The translations under genes and the position numbers were made by a program. The notes below the pieces were generated by a model. The model did not search any database and had not been told where the DNA came from. It saw nothing but the letters and a program-made list of their open reading frames with translations. Of a DNA stretch of 44,830 nt, positions 24,860-32,800 are shown in pieces; within the stretch, counting starts at the first letter, position 1; the number at the start of each line of letters is the position of its first letter. The stretch covers positions 1-44,830 of the forward strand of contig JAIOHM010000110.1 of NCBI GenBank assembly GCA_019912965.1, written 5' to 3'. The stretch is from Anaerolineae bacterium. Lineage in GTDB: Bacteria > Chloroflexota > Anaerolineae > Aggregatilineales > Phototrophicaceae.

Positions 24860-26602
24860 TTAGCGCCGCACGTCGTTGACCACCCCGCCCTGCGCCATGA
24901 GCGCATACCGCTGGTTATCCGGCGGGATTTCCATCAACACGACCAATCGTTCCGCTAGACGCCGAAAAATCGGCGCCACCACCTGACTCGCCCAACGCCC
25001 GGTCTGTGGTTCATCCAGCTTGATGAGCACAATCGCCAAAGGATCATCAGCGGGCAGGAAACCGATAAAACTCATAATCCAGGCATCACTGCGGTAGCCA
25101 ACCGGCGTCGGAATTTCGGCTGTACCGGTTTTCCCGGCCATTGTATATCCCGGAAGGGATGCACCATCATCCAGCCCATTCTGTACAACCGCAATCATCA
25201 TATCCCGCACAATATGAGCAGTCTCGGCGGAAATGGGTCTGCCCAACGCAATTGGCTGCGAATAACTCACCTGTCCATCGCGCACAATTTTTTCCACGAT
25301 GTTAGGCTGCATCATCAATCCATCATTGGCGATAGCCGAAACAGCGGTAATCAGTTGCAATGGTGTCAGCGAAATACCCTGACCAAAGCTGTTGGTGCCC
25401 AGATTGCTTTCGCTCCAATTGGAATCGCCGGGGACAAACATCGTGCCACCGGCTTCGCCCTGAAGATTCACCCCCGTCAGCCGCCCGAAACCAAATTTGG
25501 AGAAATAGGTATAGAAAGTCGTAGGCCCCATCATCCGGCTGATGGTCGCCGCACCAACATTATAGGAATTGACCAGAATCCCGGTTGTATCTACGACGCC
25601 GTGCGCTGCCCTGTCCCAGTTGTAAACCGACACACCGCCGATGTCCAGCCGCCCTTGATCGTTATAAGTAAAATCACGGGTGATCGTGCCGCTGTCGATT
25701 CCAGCCGCAACCGTGAGCACCTTCATGATCGACCCCGGCTCAAATTGTTCGCTGATAGCCGAGTTGGTCCAGGAATTAGCGTTCGGCACTTCCTGATACG
25801 CATTGGGGTCAAAAGAAGGCCAACTGCTCATGCCCAGAATATCGCCTGTGCGCGGGTTCATAACGATGATCGTTCCGCCCTTGGCGCCGGTTTCACTCAC
25901 AGAAAGTGCCAGTTCGCTCTCAATCAGATATTGAATGTCGCGGTCAATCGTCAGGTAGATATCCGCGCCCTGATTGGCTTCCTGTTGGGCTGGTGTATCG
26001 AATGGAATATCGCTAATCACTTCACTGCGAGGGCGTCCAACCAGTTGATCCTGAAACTTCCCCTCAACGCCATAATAGCCCGTCAGATCGCCACCCACAA
26101 ACCCCAGAATTTGCGCGGCCAATGTGCCCTGTGGATAGCTCCGGCGCGGAATTTTTTCAATGGTTATGGCAGAAAGTTCCAGTTCCTCGATCTGCTGCCC
26201 CTTTTCCGCACTGACCGGAGCAGCCAGCAGTACCCAGTTTTCCTCACTGGTCACAGCCTGATAAACTGCGAGTTCGTCTATTCCCAGAATGGTCGCCAAC
26301 TGCGAAGCGGTGCGGCGTTGATCCGAAACCAGATTCGGGCTGATACCGATACGGTATTCCAATGTATTGACCGCTAACCGCTGCCCGGTCTGGTCATAAA
26401 TAATGCCGCGTGCCGAAGCCAGATTGATCGTCCGGTTGTAATCCGGGCTGAGTTCGGCCACAACTTCCGGCGCAAGCTGCTGGAAGGAAATCAATTTCAG
26501 CAGCAAAATACTGCTGACCACAATCATGCCAACCACCACAAATGGCAACCGCTGATTGAAAAATTCAATTTGAGTCTGTGACTGGGTTTGTGCGCTCTGC
26601 AT
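24860..26602 (-). CDS. ftsI: Septal peptidoglycan transpeptidase (class B PBP)
   Basis: A 580-residue penicillin-binding protein that cross-links septal peptidoglycan with FtsW. A single N-terminal helix (about 20-40) is followed by the PBP dimerisation domain (ARGIIYDQTGQRLAVN; YPQGTLAAQILGFVG; YYGVEGKFQDQL). The transpeptidase domain has all three active-site motifs: S291-I-M-K294 in FEPGSIMKVLTVAAG, S346-Y-N348, and K491-T-G493 in MAGKTGTAEIP. No PASTA domain is present. It starts three bases after the ftsL-like gene and is the last conventional dcw gene before the inserted cassette. Confidence 0.94.
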   Translation of the reverse strand: MQSAQTQSQTQIEFFNQRLPFVVVGMIVVSSILLLKLISFQQLAPEVVAELSPDYNRTINLASARGIIYDQTGQRLAVNTLEYRIGISPNLVSDQRRTASQLATILGIDELAVYQAVTSEENWVLLAAPVSAEKGQQIEELELSAITIEKIPRRSYPQGTLAAQILGFVGGDLTGYYGVEGKFQDQLVGRPRSEVISDIPFDTPAQQEANQGADIYLTIDRDIQYLIESELALSVSETGAKGGTIIVMNPRTGDILGMSSWPSFDPNAYQEVPNANSWTNSAISEQFEPGSIMKVLTVAAGIDSGTITRDFTYNDQGRLDIGGVSVYNWDRAAHGVVDTTGILVNSYNVGAATISRMMGPTTFYTYFSKFGFGRLTGVNLQGEAGGTMFVPGDSNWSESNLGTNSFGQGISLTPLQLITAVSAIANDGLMMQPNIVEKIVRDGQVSYSQPIALGRPISAETAHIVRDMMIAVVQNGLDDGASLPGYTMAGKTGTAEIPTPVGYRSDAWIMSFIGFLPADDPLAIVLIKLDEPQTGRWASQVVAPIFRRLAERLVVLMEIPPDNQRYALMAQGGVVNDVRR

Positions 26603-26605
26603 GGT

Positions 26606-27073
26606 TTATTGTCCCTGACTCGAATAACCATTGAATTGGCTGCTGAAACTGTCCCACACCTGCTGCAACCAACCAATGAATGATTCATCGTAAGTGAGCA
26701 GCGGTTCTGGCTCGGATTCCACAACAGTAATGATTTCATCCCGGCGTGGATTATACCCGGCGACATACAGGTATTCGATGTTGGTGTCATCGGCAGCTAC
26801 AAAACCGAGTTCCTGCGCCCTTGCCAGCAAACGAGGCACACTCCGCAACTGGGCGATTTCGGTACGCAGTTGTTCGTTGGTCTGTTCCAATCGGTTACGT
26901 CGGGTAATCAGTTCTTCAAGCTGACGACCGAGCGTTGCAACAGAGGCCGACTGCGCCAGAAAAAGCGCACCAATAATAATCGCAATGAATAGGCCAAGTG
27001 TTGCCAGCGCCGCCGCCTGCCGTTGGAAACGGAAGGGGTTATCGCGTAGTGCATGTTGAAACCAATTAGACAT
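26606..27073 (-). CDS. ftsL: FtsL/DivIC-like division protein
   Basis: A 155-residue bitopic protein: a basic N-terminus, one helix (about 20-42), and a coiled coil (LGRQLEELITRRNRLEQTNEQLRTEIAQL) ending in a conserved-looking LLARAQELGFV segment, then a tail. This is the plan of FtsL and FtsB/DivIC, the small subunits that with FtsQ activate FtsWI. Placed between rsmH and ftsI, where ftsL normally lies, so I use that symbol, though sequence alone does not separate FtsL from FtsB. A heptamer repeat (27075-27095) begins one base before the start codon and may affect translation initiation. Confidence 0.8.
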   Translation of the reverse strand: MSNWFQHALRDNPFRFQRQAAALATLGLFIAIIIGALFLAQSASVATLGRQLEELITRRNRLEQTNEQLRTEIAQLRSVPRLLARAQELGFVAADDTNIEYLYVAGYNPRRDEIITVVESEPEPLLTYDESFIGWLQQVWDSFSSQFNGYSSQGQ

Positions 27074-27074
27074 A

Positions 27075-27095
27075 AGCCTTTAGCCATTAGCTTTT
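27075..27095. repeat. Heptamer array just before the ftsL-like start
   Basis: AGCCTTT, AGCCATT, AGCTTTT. It occupies the place where a ribosome binding site would be on the minus strand (GGCTAAAGGCTT before the ATG), so the repeat itself may supply an AAAGG ribosome binding site. Confidence 0.6.
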
Positions 27096-27118
27096 CGCAT
27101 GAGTAAAAACTTCAACCA

Positions 27119-28027
27119 TTACAACTTTTCCACCACGCGCAATTTGGCACTGCGGCTGCGCGGATTTTGCGCGATTTCCGCGTCATCCGCCATCAGCGGT
27201 TTGCGCGTCACCAACCGCACACGGGCTTTGTGCCCACAAACACAGATCGGCGTGCGCGGCGGGCAAATACAATCAGTGCTTTCCAGTTTGAAAGTTTGCT
27301 TCACAATCCGGTCTTCCAGACTGTGAAAACTGATGACTGCCAGCCGTCCGCCGGGGCGCAGCAGATCAATAGCTTTTGGCAGCACCTTTTCAACCACGCT
27401 GAGTTCGTCATTCACAGCGATGCGTAATGCCTGAAAAATGCGCGTCGCCGGGTGAATTTTATCTCCTTTGCGGCGCGGATTCGCCCGCTCAACCACTGCG
27501 GCTAAAGCCTGAGTCGTGGATAAAGGTCGCGCGGCCACGATTGCCCGTGCGATTTTGCGTCCGTGCGGTTCCTCTCCATATTTATAAAACAAATCCGCTA
27601 ATTCCGCTTCGTCCCAAAGATTAACAATATTTGCCGCCGAAGGACGCTCCCCATCCGGGTTAAAGCGCATATCCAGCGGGCCATCTGCCCGGAACGCAAA
27701 ACCGCGTCCAGGCGTGTCCAATTGCATCGAAGACACGCCCAGATCAAGCAAAATACCGTCTACCGTTTTCCAGTCTAACCGGTGAGCTTCTGCTGTCATA
27801 TTGGCATAACTGGTGTGGACGATGTGAGCGCGGTTGGGATAAGCAGATAGATTCGCGCGGGCAATTTCAATTGCCATTGGATCAGCATCCAACCCTAGAA
27901 CCTCAGTTACACCTGCTTCCAGCAGCGCGCGGGTATGACCACCTGCACCTAGCGTACCATCAATCAGATGTTGGGCAGGCAGCAGTGAATCGAGTACAGC
28001 GTTCAACAAGACCGGGACATGCGACAC
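27119..28027 (-). CDS. rsmH: 16S rRNA m4C1402 methyltransferase
   Basis: A 302-residue RsmH (MraW), which methylates N4 of C1402 in 16S rRNA and is the usual second gene of dcw clusters. The N-terminus MSHVPVLLNAVLDSLLP and the AdoMet motif IDGTLGAGGHTRALLEAG (about 21-38) are followed by VDGILLDLGVSSMQLD, GFAFRADGPLDMRFN and the C-terminal LAVISFHSLEDRIVKQTF, all family hallmarks. A cysteine-containing loop (CICPPRTPICVCG) is also typical. The start is two bases after the mraZ stop, indicating tight coupling. Confidence 0.97.
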   Translation of the reverse strand: MSHVPVLLNAVLDSLLPAQHLIDGTLGAGGHTRALLEAGVTEVLGLDADPMAIEIARANLSAYPNRAHIVHTSYANMTAEAHRLDWKTVDGILLDLGVSSMQLDTPGRGFAFRADGPLDMRFNPDGERPSAANIVNLWDEAELADLFYKYGEEPHGRKIARAIVAARPLSTTQALAAVVERANPRRKGDKIHPATRIFQALRIAVNDELSVVEKVLPKAIDLLRPGGRLAVISFHSLEDRIVKQTFKLESTDCICPPRTPICVCGHKARVRLVTRKPLMADDAEIAQNPRSRSAKLRVVEKL

Positions 28028-28029
28028 AA

Positions 28030-28458
28030 TTAAATTCCTAACTTCAACAGATGTTCAGCTTCAGCCAGCGCATGTGAAACATCATTTAAAGTGGTGCGCC
28101 AGTTAGCAGGTTCCCACAATTCCAGAAAACTTTCCATACCCGCGATTAATACTTCGCCATCCAGTTGAGCATAATCGCGCAAATAGCCAGGGATGACAAT
28201 ACGCCCCTGACGGTCAAGCGTCAGCTCGACTGCGCCGGAAAACAGCAGACGCCGCAGTGCGCGGGCGGTTGGATGGGTAATAGGCATTTGATTCAGACGT
28301 TCGGAAACCGTGCGCCAGGCATCCTGCGGATAAATGACCAAATTCCGATCAAGGCCGCGAGTCAGAACAGCATGAGGCGTTAAGTGGGTACGGTAACGGG
28401 CGGGGATAATCAACCTGCCTTTTTCGTCTAACTGGTGAGAATATTCGCCCCAAAACAT
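28030..28458 (-). CDS. mraZ: Transcriptional regulator MraZ
   Basis: A 142-residue member of the AbrB-like MraZ family with its two repeated swapped-hairpin domains: FWGEYSHQLDEKGRLIIPARYR (2-23) and VELTLDRQGRIVIPGYLRDYA (about 77-97). The D-x-K/Q-GR-(L/I)-x-IP motif in each half is the DNA-binding signature. MraZ forms ring-shaped oligomers and regulates the dcw promoter by binding direct TGGG-like repeats upstream of its own gene; candidate boxes are present at 28514-28551. First gene of the cluster. Confidence 0.96.
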   Translation of the reverse strand: MFWGEYSHQLDEKGRLIIPARYRTHLTPHAVLTRGLDRNLVIYPQDAWRTVSERLNQMPITHPTARALRRLLFSGAVELTLDRQGRIVIPGYLRDYAQLDGEVLIAGMESFLELWEPANWRTTLNDVSHALAEAEHLLKLGI

Positions 28459-28509
28459 GCGTTCCTACCCCACTCGGCACAGCGCCATAGCATCGGCCTA
28501 CAGGGGTCA

Positions 28510-28551
28510 ATTATACCACATTATCCCGCAAGTTTTATTTAAAAATCCCAC
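28510..28551 (-). promoter_or_regulatory. Likely dcw promoter with MraZ-box-like repeats
   Basis: On the minus strand TGGTATAAT is an extended -10 element (TATAAT at 28510-28515), placing the start of transcription about 45 bases before mraZ. No good -35 is seen, as expected for an extended -10. Three similar hexamers lie on the same strand: GTGGGA (28546-28551), GCGGGA (28524-28529) and GTGGTA (28514-28519), about two and one helical turns apart. This resembles known MraZ operators (TGGG repeats spaced about ten bases) and overlaps the promoter. Confidence 0.5.
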
Positions 28552-28577
28552 ACGAGTTGGTGCAAAAGAGGGAATAA

Positions 28578-28602
28578 GGGGCGCATAAGCCTGTACCCCT
28601 GA
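28578..28602 (-). terminator. Weak hairpin after the FHA-thioredoxin gene
   Basis: Minus strand: GGGG, a 14-base loop, CCCC, then TTATTCCC. It sits a few bases after the stop codon at 28608. The stem is short, so termination is uncertain. Confidence 0.3.
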
Positions 28603-28607
28603 GGTGA

Positions 28608-29504
28608 CTATCGACTGGCTACCGCATTATTGCTGGCGGATTCCTCAAGCGCCTGCTCAATAGCGCGGCGCAGCGTGGCTTCGCTCTGCAAGCCCCGGAA
28701 TATGCTGGAGATTTCACCCGTGTCGTTCAGGATGACAATATAAGGAATCGAGGTGGCTCCATATTCGGCAACCATACGGCGGTTTGCCCGGTTTTCAATA
28801 TCAATATACTCAACATAAACATCACCTTTGTACTGCTGGGCCAACCCATTCACGATGGGTATTTGCTGTTTGCAATACTGTCACCAATCGGCGTCGAACA
28901 TGACGATGGAGATATTGCCGTCGTTATAAGCGAATCGGGAATGGGTATCAGCAACCTGCGTTCCCCCCAGCCCGCTGCCAACGATGCCAAAACCAACCAC
29001 CACCATAATAATCAACACAGTAACTGCACCTAACACGAGTGCAGGCAGGTTCGTACCATGTGACTGCGGTTGAGGCAGGTACACCTCACGGATGATTGGT
29101 TGGGTGTGTGGCGTCGTAACAACCGTTGGACGTGGAATAATAACAGTCGGCTTGGGTGGTGCCGGCGAAACGGGTACAAGCAGTGGAGGAATGGTATGCT
29201 GACGTTCCTCCTGCCCGAAAATCAGAACAGCATCGCCAATCTGTACGCTGTCACCCGGCTGAATGCGGGTAGCGGCGCTGATATGTTTGCCATTGACCAG
29301 CACATCCAGATTAGGAAAACGAGGCTGAATGAAACAATCAGACTGTTTGGAGGTGACCAGCGCATGTGCTGGGGCAACACCATTTTCGTGCAGAAGCAGA
29401 TGACTGCGGGAATCACTCCCGATGATGAAAGCGGGACGCTGCGCCAACACATCACTAATAATAATTTCGTGGGAGTCGATTGTGAAAAAATTAACCAGTG
29501 TCAT
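28608..29504 (-). CDS. Candidate selenoprotein: FHA - TM - thioredoxin (UxxC)
   Basis: One 298-residue frame is interrupted only by a TGA at codon 208 (28881-28883). Upstream: an FHA domain (about 25-97; FIIGSDSRSHLLLHENGVAPAHALV, LVNGKHISAATRIQPGDSVQIGD), a Pro-rich linker and a membrane helix (about 153-176). A thioredoxin fold follows: ISIVMFDADW, then TGA-Gln-Tyr-Cys where the family has WCxxC, then QQIPIVNGLAQQY, VEYIDIENRANRRMVAEYGA and the cis-proline motif TSIPYIVIL. The TGA thus replaces exactly the first catalytic cysteine, and a SECIS-like hairpin follows at 28844-28860. I infer selenocysteine insertion. Alternatives are a nonsense mutation (one base from TGC or TGT) or a sequencing error. 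The thioredoxin part should lie outside the membrane and FHA inside. A strong promoter lies just upstream; there is no clear Shine-Dalgarno. Confidence 0.72.
28844..28860 (-). promoter_or_regulatory. SECIS-like stem-loop after the in-frame TGA
   Basis: In the mRNA, ACCCAU (28860-28855) pairs perfectly with AUGGGU (28849-28844) around the loop CGUGA. The stem starts 20 bases after the UGA and the loop guanine is about 27 bases after it. Bacterial SECIS elements typically have a small apical loop with G in its first two positions some 16-37 bases after UGA; this fits. A bulged U as in E. coli fdhF is not seen. Confidence 0.5.
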
Positions 29505-29513
29505 AAAATCTAC

Positions 29514-29535
29514 AATCAGCTTATTTTGGCTGATT
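29514..29535. promoter_or_regulatory. Palindrome at the FHA-thioredoxin transcription start
   Basis: AATCAGC (29514-29520) and GCTGATT (29529-29535) form a perfect 7-bp inverted repeat with an eight-base spacer. It overlaps the end of the -10 box and the predicted start site, a classic place for a repressor operator or a 5' mRNA hairpin. Confidence 0.4.
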
Positions 29536-29562
29536 ATAGGACATGATTGGAAGACTGGTCAA
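29533..29562 (-). promoter_or_regulatory. Promoter of the FHA-thioredoxin gene
   Basis: Minus strand TTGACC (29557-29562), 18 bases, TATAAT (29533-29538). The predicted start is near 29526, leaving a leader of only about 20 bases before the ATG at 29504. Confidence 0.6.
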
Positions 29563-29678
29563 GCAGTTGGCATATTCTTCGCCTGAGTACCGAACGGCAT
29601 GTTGGAATTGCGGTTATTTGTGGGAAAATCGTTACTTTGCATCAACGGTTTTCTAACCAAACCTAGCCCTAATTTTAG

Positions 29679-29775
29679 TGGACAAATACCCCTCCTCATG
29701 CTACAGTACAGGTATATACGAAATTGACCAAATGTGCTATAGAAGTCCCTCAGCCCCCATGCATTGCGATGGGGG
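29679..29775 (+). promoter_or_regulatory. Possible promoter and leader hairpin of the ribonucleotide reductase gene
   Basis: TGGACA (29679-29684), 17 bases, TACAGT (29702-29707) is a reasonable but not perfect promoter. In the leader, CCCCCAT (29754-29760) pairs with ATGGGGG (29769-29775), extended by CAG...CTG outside, and is followed by a pyrimidine-rich stretch. This could be an attenuator or a 5' stabiliser. I saw no clear cobalamin riboswitch or NrdR box pair. Confidence 0.35.
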
Positions 29776-29840
29776 TTCTGTGTCTCTATGTCTGTTGCCG
29801 GAATTCCAGAACGTTTATTTTAGTGAAGGATGTAGTGGAG

Positions 29841-32800
29841 ATGGTTCAATCCAAAGCCATGCAGCGGAACGCCTTGCACGAACTCGGTTATAAGATTTTC
29901 CTTGACCGATACGCCCAGAAAGACATGACGCGCGCCACACTGGCGGTTGGTGATACGGTTATTGTCGTCGTGGATTCGAAAACGGGGCAGCGCGAAATCG
30001 GGACGGTGAAGACGATTAAGCTGCCGAAAGTTAGGGTGCAACTGCTGGATGGTGAAACGGTTGAACGCGATCTTGAAAACGTCGATAAACCACTGGAAAC
30101 CGATCCCGGTCAGATGATGGATCGGGTCGCTGCGGGTATTGCAGCCATCGAAGCCAACCCGGAATTGCAGCAGCAGTGGACAGAAAATTTCCGCTGGTTG
30201 CTGGAGGATTGGAAGTTCGTTCCGGCTGGGCGTATTTTGACGGCAGCAGGTACTAGTCAACGGCTTACATATTATAACTGTTATGTAATACCTTCACCTA
30301 AGGATTCACGCGGCGGCATCATCGAAACCTTGCGCCAGATGACCGAAATTATGTCGCGTGGTGGTGGAGTTGGGATCAATGTATCGTCGCTGCGTCCACG
30401 TCACGCCTATGTCAAAGGCGTCAATGGGCGTTCCAGCGGTGCAGTATCATGGGGTGCGCTCTACAGCTTCGTCACAGGCCTCATCGAACAAGGTGGATGC
30501 TTTGGCCCGGATGAACGCATTCAGACCAATATCGGCTTAATCCCGGCAAAAGAATTAGCTGACCGCATCGAAGCTGGCGAAGCCATTTATGCCCACACAC
30601 ACAAAGGCTTGCGCCGCATCACCGCCCGTTTCCGCAATGGCGTTAAACCCCTATATGAAGTCACCACCAAACGCGGCTTCAAAGTCAGAATTACGGAAGA
30701 TCACAAAGTCGCGGTTTTGATGGATGGCGAAATCACCACCATGCCATTGAAGTATCTTCAGGCTGGCGACGAAATTCTGCTTTCCTTGGGCACAGGTGTA
30801 CAAACCAATTATGTAACCCTGAAAGCCACAGACTATACGCCTAAAAAGTCAATAAGTTCAGATGTGCGTTTGCCCGAAATTTTGGAAGAGGAATTAGCCT
30901 ATCTAATTGGGTACATGCATGGTGATGGTTATATCCATTACCAATACGAAAGCAATGTTCCCAACTATGTCAGTATGGCAACATCCAATGATTATCCTCA
31001 AATTCGCCAACGCATTATTAATGCAATTGAGGACATTTTTAACGTTACCCCAACGATCAAAGATGGAGATGGAAACTGCAAAAATATACGCATGTTCTCA
31101 CGGCAAGCAATTGAAGTTCTAATTGCAAATGGCTTACTCAAAGCCAAAGCTGAAGACATCCGTGTGCCAGAAGCCATTTTCCGTTCGCCTTCATCAGTTC
31201 AGGCCGCATTCATCGCCGGTTACTTCGATGCTGATGGCTGCAATCGTGGCCGTAAAGGCGGCTATGGGATCGACAGCATCAGTCGCGACATGCTGGCGGA
31301 TGTGCAGCAACTGCTCTCCATCAACGGCATCCTTTCGCACATCAGCGCTACAGATCGTTCCGCGCAGGGGTGGCAAACCATCTATCGTCTGATAGTTACA
31401 GGTGGCGAATTTAAGAAGCGGTTCGCAGCTTTCATCCCAACGGCTAAAGCCTCAGACGACAACGGTAAGCGCGATATGTATAACACCTACCCCGCCTCCG
31501 TTTGGACGGCTTTAGGAGCGCGCACCAAATATCGTCAGCAGATTTATGATGGCGTTTCTGACCGCATCTCGTTTGGGCAGCTCACAAAGATTAACGAACG
31601 CTTGACGACCGATGGTCAGGTCGTCGCTGCCGAACGCATCAGCAGCACAATGCGAACCATGCCAGATACCATTACTGCTATTCAGGCCATTGGCGACTCA
31701 GATGTCTACGATTTTGAAGTTGATGATGTTCATCTGCTGAGTGGTTCGGGTGTTTACACCTCGAATTCGCGAAGAGGCGCTTTAATGTTAATACTCAACG
31801 ACTGGCATCCTGACGTGTTCGACTTCATCAGCAGCAAGCGTAAAGCCGGACAAATCACCAACGCCAACATCAGCGTCGGCGTCAGCGATAAATTGATGGC
31901 CGCCATCGAAGCCGATGCCGATTGGGATTTGGTTTTCCCGGATAGTAGCCACGCGGATTATGATGAACTCTGGGACGGTGACCTCGATAAATGGGTCGCA
32001 GCAGGCCGCAGCGTGATCAAGTATCGCACGGTAAAAGCCCGCGAAATCTGGGATGCCATGATTGAAAGCGCATGGGCAAGTGCCGAACCCGGCGTCTGGT
32101 TTCGTGAACGTTCCAATAAAATGAGTAATAGTTATTATTATGATAACGGTTTACTCATTGCTACTAATCCATGTGGCGAACAATCACTTCCAGCTTTCGG
32201 CGTCTGCAACCTTGGTGCAATCAATCTCGCGAAGTTTTATAACCCTGAAACCAATGATGTCGATTGGGACAATCTCAATCGTGCGGCACGTTACTCAACT
32301 CGCTTCCTCGATAATGTTATCGACAATACCCCTTACTTCTTCGAGCAAAATGAGAAGCAGCAGTTAGGCGAACGGCGTGTCGGCCTCAACAACATGGGTT
32401 TGGCCGAACTGATGATTAACCTCGGCATTCGTTATGGCAGCGATGAATCGGTAGCATTCATCGACAAACTCTATGGTTTCCTCGCCCGCGCCATCTACGA
32501 AACCTCCATCGAACTGGCAGCCGAAAAAGGCGCATTCCCCATGTTCGAGGCCGAAAAATTCCTGCAAAGCGGCTTCATGCAGTCCATGCCGGAAGACATT
32601 CGTGAGAAAGTGTCACAAACGGGAATAAGAAATGTGACACTATTAACACAAGCTCCTACTGGAACGACCGGAACGATGGTAAACACCTCTACCGGGATTG
32701 AACCCTTCTTCTCATGGGTTTACTACCGCAAGAGCCGTTTGGGTCTGCACGAAGAACAGGTGCCGCTGGTCAAGGAATGGTTCGAAGCCCACCCCGGCGA

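Noticed and set aside
28608..28853. Separate 81-residue thioredoxin-like gene with a GTG start
   Set aside because: It lacks the first strand and the active-site motif, which are encoded in the same frame just upstream of the TGA; one joined gene explains the sequence better.
29562..29840. Cobalamin riboswitch or paired NrdR boxes before the reductase gene
   Set aside because: Looked for; only a GTATATAC palindrome near 29712 and one hairpin were seen, no matching pair or riboswitch core.
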